This document shows, in pieces, positions 42,493-53,200 of a stretch of 64,000 nucleotides of DNA; the first letter of the stretch is position 1, and every line of letters begins with the position of its first letter. The notes under the pieces were generated by a model. That model searched no databases, was not told the origin of the DNA, and saw only the letters and a program-made list of their open reading frames with translations. Made by a program: the position numbers and the translations under genes. Source of the stretch: Sphingobacteriaceae bacterium (GTDB lineage Bacteria > Bacteroidota > Bacteroidia > Sphingobacteriales > Sphingobacteriaceae); contig CANHRG010000001.1 of assembly GCA_947463785.1 (NCBI GenBank), positions 62,001 to 126,000 on the forward strand. The letters are read 5' to 3'.

Positions 42493-43392
42493 ATGATCCT
42501 TCCCCCATATCTTAAAAAAGGCGATAAAGTAGCCATTACTTGTCCGGCAAAGAAATTACCGGGCGGGATTGAGGATGCAATCCGTTTGTTGGAAAGCTGG
42601 GGTTTACGTGTTGTTTTGGGTGAAACGGTTCATGCTGCCTACCATCAGTTTGCAGGCAGGGATGAGCTGAGAGCAGCTGATTTGCAAAGGTTTTTGGATG
42701 ATCCGGAAATCAAGGCTGTTTTTGCGGCTCGTGGGGGTTATGGTACCCTTCGGGTTATTGATCGCTTAGATTTTTCGGGTGTTGCAGCGAATCCGAAATG
42801 GGTTGTTGGGTTTAGCGATATTACCGTATTGCATGCTCATTTGCAAGGCCAATTGAATTTGTGTTCGATACACGGGCAGATGCCTTTGACCATACCGGAT
42901 GGTACTAAACCGAGTTTGGAGACCTTGCGGATAGCCTTGTTTGGAGAAGAATTGAGTTATGCTTACCAAAGCTCCGGTTTAGGTAAAAATGGGAGTGCTC
43001 AGGCAGAGCTTATTGGAGGTAATTTGGCTTTGCTTTGCAACTTAACGGGTTCGGCTTCTGATCCGGATTACCGAAATAAAATTTTATTTCTGGAAGATGT
43101 GGGTGAGTATATTTACTCCATTGACCGTATGTTTTGGCATTTGAAACGTTCGGGAAAGCTTGCGGGTTTAAAGGGCTTGATTATTGGTGGATTTACGGAA
43201 TTGAAAGACTATGATCCGCCATTTGGCCAAAGTGTACGGGATATTGTATTGGAACTGTGCGAAGGGTATGGGTATCCTATTTGTTTCGATTTCCCGGCTG
43301 GGCATATTTCAGACAATCGGGCTTTGATTTTGGGTAAGGAAGTGGCGTTAACTGTTCAAGATTTTCAAGTGAACCTAACTTATATCAACTAA
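42493..43392 (+). CDS. ldcA: LD-carboxypeptidase (S66 family)
   Basis: 299 residues. The S66 nucleophile Ser is in GFSDITVLH, preceded by ARGGYGTLR. The catalytic Glu lies in FLEDVGEYIYSIDRM and the His in FPAGHISDNRALILG. The enzyme cuts the L-Lys/mDAP-D-Ala bond of tetrapeptides during wall recycling in the cytoplasm. The DoxX gene follows after a 1-bp gap. Confidence 0.93.
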   Translation: MILPPYLKKGDKVAITCPAKKLPGGIEDAIRLLESWGLRVVLGETVHAAYHQFAGRDELRAADLQRFLDDPEIKAVFAARGGYGTLRVIDRLDFSGVAANPKWVVGFSDITVLHAHLQGQLNLCSIHGQMPLTIPDGTKPSLETLRIALFGEELSYAYQSSGLGKNGSAQAELIGGNLALLCNLTGSASDPDYRNKILFLEDVGEYIYSIDRMFWHLKRSGKLAGLKGLIIGGFTELKDYDPPFGQSVRDIVLELCEGYGYPICFDFPAGHISDNRALILGKEVALTVQDFQVNLTYIN

Positions 43393-43393
43393 T

Positions 43394-43801
43394 ATGGCTT
43401 TATTATCAAACTTAAGTAAGTATAAAGATTTTGGCTTGTTGCTGATGCGTGTGGGCATTGGCGCCTTGTTCATAGTTTATGGCTATCCTAAATTGTTGGG
43501 TGGCCCTGCCATGTGGACGGGTATTGGCGGCTCTATGAAACATGTTGGCGTGGATTTTTACCCGGTTTTTTGGGGCTTTATGGCAGCTATTACGGAAACT
43601 TTTGGTGGTTTTTTATTGGTTTTGGGACTGGCTTTTCGGCCAGTAAGTGTATTGCTGGCCTTTACCATGCTGATTGCTGCGCTGCATCATTTAAAAGCGG
43701 GTGATGGTATTCAGGGCGCTTCTCATGCTATTGAAGCGGGTATTGTTTTCTTCGGTTTGGTGTTTGTTGGGCCCGGGAAATATAGTGTGGATGGGAAATA
43801 A
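43394..43801 (+). CDS. DoxX-family membrane protein
   Basis: 135 residues, four hydrophobic helices. Opens LSKYKDFGLLLMRVGIGALFIVYGYPKLLGG with the family's GxxFxxxGxxKL-type motif, then ETFGGFLLVLGLAFRPVSVLLAFTMLIAALHHL. DoxX proteins are small inner-membrane proteins with links to respiration or redox stress, but their chemistry is unclear. One base after ldcA, so it is co-translated with it. Followed at once by a terminator. Confidence 0.85.
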   Translation: MALLSNLSKYKDFGLLLMRVGIGALFIVYGYPKLLGGPAMWTGIGGSMKHVGVDFYPVFWGFMAAITETFGGFLLVLGLAFRPVSVLLAFTMLIAALHHLKAGDGIQGASHAIEAGIVFFGLVFVGPGKYSVDGK

Positions 43802-43827
43802 AAAACCCCTCGAGTTGAGGGGTTTTT
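43801..43827. terminator. Terminator after DoxX
   Basis: AAAAACCCCTC (43801-43811) pairs with GAGGGGTTTTT (43817-43827), loop GAGTT; starts on the last base of the DoxX stop codon. Symmetric, so it also serves the convergent SusC/D genes. Confidence 0.92.
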
Positions 43828-43853
43828 GTAGTTTGTGGGTTACTAAATGTAAA

Positions 43854-45281
43854 CTAGTTTACGTCCCAAAATAATTTGGTGGTAACCAAATCACCTCCTA
43901 TTGCCGTTGAAGCTAGGGCATAGTTAGCCGAATTAAGGTTTTGCTCTTCATCGGAGTAGCGAAATCTTACAGGAATAGCCGATAAAGCATTAGGAGGGGC
44001 TGTTAAAACAGGGGCATCTAATCTCCTCCACTCTGTCCAAGCTTCAATCCCACGATTATAGAGTGCAATCCATTTTTGTACTCCGATTTTTTGCTTAAAA
44101 GTACCCGCGGCAGTAGAATAATCGACATCGGTTTGAGCAAGATAAGTCGCTACATCATTGTCTGTTCCTCCCCAATACTTAATAGAAGCTGTGATAGCTG
44201 CATCATAGTGAGATTGAGCTGATCCTGGAACATTATAACCTCTCTCTACAGCTTCAGCCAATAAAAATTGTACTTCTGTATAATCCATAAATAATGTTTC
44301 AAAATTAGGAGCTTGAATAGTTAGACTTGGTTTAGAAAAAGTTGCATAATTATTGCTAGCCCCGTAGGTGCCACCTGTATAGTCATCATTTGCATCTGTA
44401 GTAAAATAGAACGGTACTCGTGGATCATCTAAGGTTTTCATTGCATTAACAAGGGTATTCGCTGCCACAAAATCCTTTCTACCGCTTTGAACTAAATTCA
44501 CCCAAATTGGATTGGTATTTGGAGGAGCAGTCTGGTATTTAAATGTTGCATTATCGGCATTTGAAGTAAAAATGTTAGCTGCAGCAGCTTCAACTACCGT
44601 CTTTGCTTTAGCATTATCTACATCAGCAAGCATCATACCCAATCTAAGTTTTATTGAATTTGCAAACTTTTGCCATTTTACAACATCACCTCCATAAACC
44701 AGATCTGCTTTCCCGAAAGACTCAGTATTAACGTTTAATTCAGCCAAATCTGCATCTATTCTGTTCAACAAATCATCATAAATAGTAGCAGCATCATCAT
44801 ACTTTGGTTGCACCTTATTGATATCCAGAGCTTCTGAATAAGGGATATCACCATAGGTGTTTACTAAAACGGAATATCCATAAACTTCCATAATATCTAT
44901 GATCGCTAATTGATTAGCCTTTTTCGACGCTTCAAGTAATTTGTCAGCACTGATTAATTCTTTAGCTGTTTTCAAGTCCATTAATACATCTCTGTACATG
45001 GAATTCCAAAAATTTCTCGGAATATTTCTAGTAGCTAAATCATAGTTGCTTTCGTCGGTATAAGTAGTTTCTGTCCATTGCTGGGTTAAAAGTCTAAAAA
45101 TTCCACTATTAACATTGGGAGTAGTTATTACATCGGCCATACTCTTTTGAGCATTGGTAAATAAACTTGATCCCGGAACTTCGTAATATTGTTTGGGATT
45201 ATTATTTAAATCACCAAAATCTTTCTTACATGCCGTCATGTAAATCATTACTGTTACGGCAAATACTATATACTTTTTCAT
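43854..45281 (-). CDS. SusD/RagB-family outer-membrane lipoprotein (SusD-like_2)
   Basis: 475 residues. Lipobox (MTAC, Cys at residue 18) and KDFGDLNNNP at the mature N-terminus, as in the SusD-like_2 subgroup. TPR-like blocks, YGDIPYSEALDINKVQPKYDDAATIYDDLL and VKWQKFANSIKLRLGMML, are characteristic. The C-terminus ends LFWDVN, a usual SusD finish. It caps the SusC barrel and binds the oligosaccharide or peptide substrate at the cell surface. The paired susC gene, 11 bp upstream, is frameshifted, so this lipoprotein may lack a working partner from this locus. Confidence 0.92.
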   Translation of the reverse strand: MKKYIVFAVTVMIYMTACKKDFGDLNNNPKQYYEVPGSSLFTNAQKSMADVITTPNVNSGIFRLLTQQWTETTYTDESNYDLATRNIPRNFWNSMYRDVLMDLKTAKELISADKLLEASKKANQLAIIDIMEVYGYSVLVNTYGDIPYSEALDINKVQPKYDDAATIYDDLLNRIDADLAELNVNTESFGKADLVYGGDVVKWQKFANSIKLRLGMMLADVDNAKAKTVVEAAAANIFTSNADNATFKYQTAPPNTNPIWVNLVQSGRKDFVAANTLVNAMKTLDDPRVPFYFTTDANDDYTGGTYGASNNYATFSKPSLTIQAPNFETLFMDYTEVQFLLAEAVERGYNVPGSAQSHYDAAITASIKYWGGTDNDVATYLAQTDVDYSTAAGTFKQKIGVQKWIALYNRGIEAWTEWRRLDAPVLTAPPNALSAIPVRFRYSDEEQNLNSANYALASTAIGGDLVTTKLFWDVN

Positions 45282-45292
45282 TTTTAGTTATA

Positions 45293-48200
45293 TTAAAATC
45301 TGAATTTTAGATTAGCACCAAAAGTTCTAACCGTTGGATAGCTACCTACTTGATAGCCCTGTATGTTTCCTGAGCTTATACCATCCTCTGGATCTGCGTT
45401 AGGCAGATTTTTGTGAATAATCCATAGATTTCTTCCAATTAAGGAAAAATCTACCCCTTTTACCGGACCTAATTTTGCAACTAAAGATTGTGGAAACGAA
45501 TATGATAAGACCACTTCTCTAAGCTTAACATAACTTGCATCATAAACAAAGTCTGCAGCCGGAGAATAACGATATCCATAAGCACCAAAACTAACACCAC
45601 TAACTCGAATATCATTGGGCGTGCCATCCGCTTTTACTCCAGGTCTGATAAAACCACCACCCTGAGCTATTGGCGAACGTATAGGATTACCCAGATCGTT
45701 TAATCCAGCCGTTTCCTCATATAAGCCTGTCGCTAAACCATAGAATTGATCTAGTGAAAAAACATCTCCACCTTTTTTAATGTCTATTAGAAAACTTAAC
45801 GAGATATTTTTGAACTTAAGGGCATTGTTAATACCTCCTATCCAATCTGGATTAACATTTCCAATAACTTCGTTTGAAGTTGGAGAAATTAAATAACGTC
45901 CATTAGGACCAACCGTTTTTTGTCCGTTAGTATACACAAAGTTGGTACCTCTAATCTGGCCATATGGTTGATGAAGTGCGGCGTTAATAGAAACTCCACC
46001 TTGTAAACTTGCAAGCAATAGATTGTCTCCTTCTGCCAGAGCTTTTACTTCGTTTTCATTCTTTGACCAGTTGACATCTATTTTCCACGTAAAATCATTG
46101 CTAGAAACCGGAATTCCATATAGAGATAGCTCGATACCTCTATTTTCAACATCTCCGGCATTCACATATTTAAATGAATATCCTGTTGCTTTTGAAACAT
46201 TTACCGGCAAAATTTGGTCAACCGTATTTTGCTTATAGTATGTCATATCAAAGCCGACTCTACTGTTTAAAAATGCCATCTCCAAGCCAGCCTCGTATGC
46301 TTTAGTCCGCTCAGGTTTTAGGCTTGCATTGTTTTTTGTTGCAGGAACTGAAAACATTGGATTACCGCTAAATGGAGTTTGATAAGTATATGGATCTCTT
46401 AATACAGAAGTGGGAGCATCGGCGCCAACCTCAGCATAATTGATTCGCACTTTACCATATGATAACCAAGTCTGCTTAACTAGCTTAGAAAATGCAAACC
46501 CCAAAGATGCAGAAGGGTAATAATAGGAGTTATTATTTACTGGTAGAGTAGATGACTGATCCCTTCTTCCTGTTAAATCCAAAAATAAATAGTCATTATA
46601 CGCAAAATTTAGACCAAGGAAAATACCGTCAACTTCTCTATTTTTATATACCTCTGTTGGTGCTTCAATTGGATTAAGTGAATTGGAAAGTGCGTATACT
46701 CTTGGTACGATTAACCCGCCATTTGTAGTCGAAAGTGTACTTGATTCAAATTGAGTTCTAATATTAGTTCCTAAAACGCCTTTTAAATTCAACGAGCTTG
46801 ACAAATCCTTATTAAAATTTGCCATTAAATCATAATTGTATTCGGAAAAACGGCGCTCAAACAGAGAGTATTGTGAAGTTGTTACACTACCATAAGCCTG
46901 TCTTTCTTCTTGATATTCATTATAAGTATCTGCGGATACCCGAGCAACAATATCCAACCAAGTTGCAGGTTTATAATTAAATCCAGCAGAACCTGTGTAT
47001 CTGGTTCTTCCATCATTTGAGTAATTCTCATAACGACCGAAATAAGGATTATCCCAATATATCGGAACAAGATCACCTGGGTCAGCCCAGTTCCAGGTTA
47101 CATTTAACTTATTTCTAAAATAAGCGTCTTTTTGATCCTGCAAATCGACATTGGTTTGCCACCATTGTCTAAAATTATTGGCTATGTTTTTATCATCGTA
47201 ACCTGTGCCGTAACGACCCAATCCTGTGGTTTTGACCATGTTTATCGCACCATTGGCCGTCAATTTTGCATTGATATTAAATGTTGCGCCGAGATTTAGG
47301 TTGTCTTTGGTTAATCGACTATTCGGCAAAATACCTTTATCTACATTCCGTGCATAACCTAATTTGAAAGTAGCTGTTTCGCCCCCGGCCTGGATCAGAA
47401 GACTATTGTTAATTGAATTAGCAGTCTCAAAAAAACTAGTTGGACCATTTGTAGCAGCAACCCACGGTGTTGCTTTTTTATAATTTGGGGAAGTAGGGTC
47501 AAAGGAATCCCATTGATAAACCATTAAATTCGGATCAAACGCAGCACCATATGAAGCGTCCTCATGTAATGGTGCAACTAAATCATTATTACCATCCCCA
47601 TCTATATCCCGATATAAAAAATAACCTGTGGGATCTTCATAATATGGACCATAACCGGCTCCATATTTTTTTTGGTATTTGGGAAAAGTGTTTTTATCAA
47701 TTTTGCCAATGGTAGCAGATGTATTGTAAAAAATTCCAAGACCTTTAGCATTTTTTCTAGTTTGTATCAATACTACACCATTCGATGCCCTGGAGCCATA
47801 TAATGCTGTTGCTGCTGCACCTTTTAAAATCGATATAGTTTCTATATCATCGGGGTTAATATCTGCAGCTGAACTACCATAATCAAATCCACCTCTACCT
47901 GTTTTTTGATTGTAACTATTTGTTCTGCAGCTGAACTACCATAATCAAATCCACCTCTACCTGTTTTTTGATTGTAACTATTTGTATTGCTATTATCGAC
48001 AGGTACACCATCAACAACAAATAATGCTTGATTATCCCCTGTAAGAGATTTGGTACCACGCAAAACAATATTAGTAGATCCACCCAAGGTATTATTCCGT
48101 TTAATTTCTAAACCTGCCACTTTACCAGATAGAGAGTTGATAAAATTGGCATCGCGGGTTTTACTTACATCTTCACCTTTTACACTTTGTGCAGAGTAAG

Positions 48201-48558
48201 GTAAAGAGTTTTTTGTTCTCTGAATACCCAAAGCCGTCACCACAACTTCTCCCAACTGCTTGGTATCTTGCCTCAAAACCACATTCATCGGTTCTTCTCC
48301 AATAGTGAGTGTTTGCGAAGCATAGCCCAGGAAAGAAAATTCGAGTTGAGAAAATCCGGACGGAACTTTGATACTAAACATTCCATCGGCATTGGTTTGG
48401 GTAGCTTGGGTACCACCTATCACCTTTACGGTTACACCGGGCATGGGGAGTTTGTCTTCTGCGGCTGTAACTCTACCGGTAACCGTTCTGTCTTGTGCAT
48501 ACACTTTTAAGCTTAGTAGCACAAGTAAACATAAACTGAAACGTAATAATTTTTTCAT
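45293..48558 (-). pseudogene. susC-like TonB-dependent receptor, frameshifted by 62-bp tandem duplication
   Basis: Two fragments share one ancestral reading frame. The N-terminal part begins at 48558 with signal peptide, carboxypeptidase-regulatory-like domain (DRTVTGRVTAAEDKLPMPGVTVKV) and part of the plug domain (GEVVVTALGIQRTKNSLPYSAQSVKGEDV). It goes out of frame at a perfect 62-bp tandem duplication (47862-47985) and stops at 47842. The remaining plug and 22-stranded barrel continue in another frame to 45293. Deleting one copy restores 1067 codons, including DINPDDIETISILKGAAATALYGSRASNG. Without reversion the receptor cannot be made. A SusD partner follows. Confidence 0.9.
47862..47985 (-). 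repeat. Perfect 62-bp tandem duplication inside susC
   Basis: Copy 1 is 47862-47923 and copy 2 is 47924-47985, identical in all 62 bases; the flanks differ (A before copy 1, A-T-T-G after copy 2). 62 is not a multiple of 3, so it shifts the frame. The unit encodes the end of the plug region around NSNTNSYNQKTGRGGFDYGSSAA. Confidence 0.95.
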
Positions 48559-48572
48559 AGATTAAATATTTA

Positions 48573-48592
48573 TTAGCATAATTTAATGCTAA
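48573..48592. repeat. Inverted repeat in the leader of the frameshifted susC
   Basis: TTAGCAT-AATTTA-ATGCTAA, seven paired bases, 15 bp upstream of the susC start. Could be an operator or a hairpin in the mRNA leader; nothing identifies it further. The rest of 48559-48773 is AT-rich, with the GTTACAAC motif at 48656-48663. Confidence 0.4.
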
Positions 48593-48721
48593 GTTAATAT
48601 TAAATAATTTTTAAACCAAGAATTATTTTTTGCTGTGTCTACGAAAATATTATTTGTTACAACGCATTAATTATTAATTTTTAATTAACCTATCGGCATG
48701 TACTTATTACTGTATACTAAC

Positions 48722-48752
48722 AAAAAAAGGCCGCTGATGTTCAGCGGCCTTT
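48722..48752 (-). terminator. Terminator after the second SusC/SusD pair
   Basis: AAAGGCCGCTGA (48726-48737) pairs fully with TCAGCGGCCTTT (48741-48752), loop TGT. On the minus strand it is followed by a run of seven T (A-run at 48722-48728), so it ends the operon that finishes at 48774. Confidence 0.92.
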
Positions 48753-48773
48753 AAAATTTGTACTAGGATTTAC

Positions 48774-50219
48774 CTATTGTTTGGTATCCCAGAAAACACG
48801 AACGTTCATGCCTGCTTTCTGAGTAACGTTTGAAGGGTTCAAGTCGATCTCAGATTGAGGATAGAATAAAGAACGTGGGATGTAATCTACCACGGCGTTG
48901 CTAGGCTTGGTGATGCTTGGGTAACCGGTTCTTCTCCAGTCTGTCCAAGGTTCAATCATCACACCATAGCTAGCCACAAATTTCTCTTCGATAATTTGCT
49001 TCAACTTATTATCGTTAGTACCAGTCAAAGTACCGTTTGCAGCTAAATACGTAGTAACGTCTGCTGCCGATACTCCAGCTGCTGCCATTGAGGCTTTGAT
49101 ACCTTCTTCGAAGAAAGTTTGAGCGTTACCGGTTACACCGAATCGTAATGCAGCCTCAGCACGAATAAAGTTATATTCAGCGAAGGTTAACAATCTTACA
49201 GGTGCTTCACCAGTTGTACCTTTCAAGTAGGTATGAATCATAGAATAAATGGTTGGGTTTGAAGCAGCTCCACCCACAGCTCCAACATATGCACCATTAA
49301 CTGTGGTGAAATAAGTCGCTCTGCGTGGGTCAACCTTAGTATTCATCATATCAACCAAGGTTTTATTGGCTACTAAATTTAACTTTCTAGAACCGGTTTC
49401 AAATTGAAAAATTGGATTCTGTGCGCCTGCAGTAATCTGGAACGGCATCTCAAAGTTATCGGCGTTAGCGGCAAAGAATGTTGCATTGCTTGCGATAAGT
49501 TGATTCATTCTGCTGGTAGCAAAAGCTGCATTTTGTTCAGAATAGTGCAAGAAAATACGCAGTTTTAACGTATTTGCGAACTTGATCCAATTTGCTCTAG
49601 TCGTAGTGAATGATCCTGAGTAAATGGTTGAATTTGCTCCTGGAGACAGTGTAGAAGTACCTGCATTCAAGTTAACGATAGCTTCATCAATCAAAGTAAT
49701 TAACGATGTGTAGATCGATTCGGCTGTATCGTATTTTGGCGCAAGGTTAGCGGTATATTTATGCGCTTCAGAGTATGGGATATTACCCCAAGTATCTACA
49801 GCTACTTGATAAATATAGGCTTTCAACAATTTAGCAACACCTGCGTAATGAGGACTATTTGCAGCATTTGATTTTGAAATGATCAAATCCAAATCTGTAA
49901 GTGTAGTTGCATAAATATTGCTCCAAATGTTGTTTACATCTGAACCTGATATTAAGTATTTCTCATACTGTTGTTGCTGAGTTTCAGCACCTGGACTTTG
50001 ACCAGAAAATTGTTGGCTAATTAATGAACTGTAGCGAAGCAAGTCACTACCACCCATAAAACCAACGTTAACGGTTGCTGAGGTCAGCAACTGCTGAAGA
50101 GGGGCATCCTTAATGTTTGCCGGGTCTTGGTTGATATCATAAAACTTCTCACAAGAAGTGGTGCCTAACAGCATCACTCCGGTAAGAGCTACAATAATTT
50201 TATTTCTAAACTTTTTCAT
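48774..50219 (-). CDS. SusD/RagB-family outer-membrane lipoprotein (SusD-like_2)
   Basis: 481 residues. Lipobox (TTSC, Cys at residue 23) followed by EKFYDINQDPANIKD, the usual opening of the SusD-like_2 subgroup. Internal helices include YQVAVDTWGNIPYSEAHKY, IKFANTLKLRIFLHYS and VRLLTFAEYNFIRAEAALRFG. It ends VRVFWDTKQ. Forms the lid of the SusC at 50239-53379, from which it is 19 bp downstream. Substrate unknown; no glycoside hydrolase or peptidase gene lies in the same operon. Confidence 0.93.
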   Translation of the reverse strand: MKKFRNKIIVALTGVMLLGTTSCEKFYDINQDPANIKDAPLQQLLTSATVNVGFMGGSDLLRYSSLISQQFSGQSPGAETQQQQYEKYLISGSDVNNIWSNIYATTLTDLDLIISKSNAANSPHYAGVAKLLKAYIYQVAVDTWGNIPYSEAHKYTANLAPKYDTAESIYTSLITLIDEAIVNLNAGTSTLSPGANSTIYSGSFTTTRANWIKFANTLKLRIFLHYSEQNAAFATSRMNQLIASNATFFAANADNFEMPFQITAGAQNPIFQFETGSRKLNLVANKTLVDMMNTKVDPRRATYFTTVNGAYVGAVGGAASNPTIYSMIHTYLKGTTGEAPVRLLTFAEYNFIRAEAALRFGVTGNAQTFFEEGIKASMAAAGVSAADVTTYLAANGTLTGTNDNKLKQIIEEKFVASYGVMIEPWTDWRRTGYPSITKPSNAVVDYIPRSLFYPQSEIDLNPSNVTQKAGMNVRVFWDTKQ

Positions 50220-50238
50220 ATTCTAAAAATCTTATGGT

Positions 50239-53200
50239 TTAAAAGGTCACACGTAAGTTAGCACCGAATGTTCTGGTGTTAGGCAAAGAGTTGAACTCTA
50301 AACCTTGTGCATTTGAAATACCCAATGCATTTTGCTCAGGATCAAAGTGCGGATAGTTTGGTGCATACAAGTATAAGTTTCTACCAAACAGTCCGATCTC
50401 TAAGTTTCCGAACGGTGTTTTTTCTAAGGCTTTCTTAGGCAATGTGTAGCTAATGCTAGCCTCTCTAACACGGAACCAAGAAGTATCGTAGATGAATCCT
50501 TCAGCAGCAACGTGTTTACCTGCGTTACCGTAATATTGCTCAGAAGTTAGCAATACCATGGCTGGGGTTCCGTTTGCAAATGCACCACCAAAAGTGAATG
50601 TTTTCGCTAAAGTTCCGTCAGGATTGAAACGATTTACTGCAGCAGTTTCAGCAGCAACACCATTTCTTTGTACGTCGGCGATGTTACGAGAATATTGATC
50701 TCCACCTTTACGAATATCTAACAAGAAACTTGCACGGAAATTTTTGTACACGATATCGTTGCTGATACCCATAGTCCAATCTGGATTTGGGTTACCAATT
50801 TTCTGAACGTTTGCAGTAGCTAAAGGTAAACCGCTGGCCTGAACAATAATTTGTCCGGCAGCATTACGCTGGAAACCAGAACCGTAAATTTGACCATACT
50901 CATCACCAGCAACCAAACGAATGTTAGGCGTAGTAAAACCACCTAAGAAAATGTTTGATACACCAGGTGCTAAGCTTTCAACTCTAGATTCGAATTGAGT
51001 ATAGTTTACACTTAAGCTATAAGAACCATTTTTGGTTTTAACAGGTGTACCACCAACTAACAATTCGATACCTTTTGTACTTAATTTACCTGCATTTTTG
51101 AATACACTGGTAATACCAGATGCACCAGAAACAGGAACAGAAAGAATTACATTTCGGGTTTTTCTCTCGTAGTAAGAACCATCAATGGTTAAACGGTTTT
51201 TGAAGAAAGAGAATTCACCACCAAATTCGTATTCCTGAGTAAACTCTGGAGTAATATCTGGCTGACCTGCTGCATTACCATATGTAAAGCCGGCCAAGCC
51301 GTTGTATGGGAATGAAATAGCCGGACCAAAACCATCAGATGCACCAGCAGTACCAAAATAAGTATCTGTAGCATAAGCAGGAGCACCTTTACCAACTTCA
51401 CCCCAGTTAGCTCTGAATTTAATCATATCAATTTTACCGTTTGCTTTCAATTCTGGGAAAGCTTCAGTAGCTACGAAACTAGCTGCAACTGCTGGGTAAA
51501 AAATTGAACGATTTGCTTTAGAAAGTGTAGAAGACCAGTCGTTACGAGCTTTTACGTTGAAGGTAAAGAAGTTTTTATAATCAACGATCAAATCTCCAAA
51601 TACCCCAACCAATCTGGTTTTTTCTGCACTAAACGATGGGAAATAAGATAAAGCATTTTTCATGTTACGGAAACCAGGAACAACCAAAGTTAAACCTGTA
51701 ACCCCTGAAGAGTTAAATGAATTTTGTACAATCTCATTACCCAAAGTTCCGGTTAAATTGAAATCACCAAACTTGCGGTTTGCGTTTAAGGTGAAGTATG
51801 AGTTTAAGTTACGTACGTTGGTTTGACTTTCTACAATACCACCCACGTTAGTAGAGCTCGATCCGGCGTTACCACCACCACGGTTACCTACTTCGTCAAA
51901 TGAGCTTGATTTGATATTGTAATAGTCAGTACCTACGCGTAAATCAGCTGTAATCCAATCGTTCACATCGTACTTTAAATTAACGTTTCCGATTAAACGG
52001 TTGATCTCATCATCGTATTTATTGTTTTTGATTGACCAATATGGATGATCTTCAGTGTTGAACCAGATTTGGCCACCCGATGCAGTCTCAAAAGGAATAC
52101 CAGTTAAGTTGTACGATCTAGGAGTAAAATACGCTCTAAATAGCGGGTTAGACAACTGGTTACCCTGTTGAGTACGAATAGATGTATTGTTGGTATAGCT
52201 AAATGAAGTACCAACCAATAATTTCTTCGTAACCTGAGTATTCGCGTTAACAGATAAGTTATTACGCTTCAACTTGTTATTATCCAATACATAGGTTTCG
52301 GTTGCATTACCATAAGATACACGGTAGCTAGATTTATCAGAACCACCAGTAAAGCTTAAGTTGTTTTGCAAATTGTATGCAGTATTGAAAATGTCTTTAA
52401 CGTTATCTGGGAAAGCTTGCAATTTTTCTGTTGTAGGATAAAATGCAGAAAAAGCAGCGCCAGCACCACCAAACCAGTTGGTTACGGTTTGACCAGCAAT
52501 ACGAGCACCCCATGAACCTTGTGAAGTTGCAGAATAGTTACCTAAACTACCTTGTGAATATTCATTTTGGTATTCTGGTAAACGGTTTACCTGACCAATA
52601 TTGTAAGAAGTAGAGAACTCAATCGATTTTTTCTCTTTGGTTCCACCCTTCTTGGTAGTAATCAAAATTACACCAGAAGCAGCACGTGAACCGTACAATG
52701 CAGTTGCAGCAGCACCCTTCAACACGGTTAAATTCTCAATGTCTTCGGCATTGATATCAATGGCACGGTTAGAACGAGAAGCACCAGATTGCAATGGGGT
52801 AGCACCACCACTGTTATCGATTGGAATACCGTCTACCACGTATAATGGTTGGTTACTTCCAGTAAATGTGGTAAAACCACGAATAATTACGCTAGAACCA
52901 GTGAATGCACCACCAGAACCATTAACACGTACACCCGGAACCTTTGCAGTTAATCCGTTAGTTACGTTGGTAACCTTAGCAGTAGTTAAATCTTCAGCCG
53001 ATACTGTTGAAGTACCGTATCCTAAAGATTTTTTATCTCTCTGAATACCGAAAGAAGTTACTACTACCTCAGAAAGCATTTTAGTATCTGCCTCTAAGGT
53101 TACATTTACAGTTGAAGATGCACCAACATTAACGGTTTTTGCCACATAACCAATAAAAGTAAAGGTTAATGCAGATTCACCCTGTGGCACCTTCAAGGTA

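Noticed and set aside
42438-42536. ATG start of metG at 42536
   Set aside because: It lies upstream of the -7 box, overlaps ldcA and adds residues unlike any methionyl-tRNA synthetase.
45293-47770. The 825-aa downstream part of susC as a gene of its own
   Set aside because: It lacks signal peptide and the first plug half; the missing half lies directly upstream in another frame, split by the 62-bp duplication.
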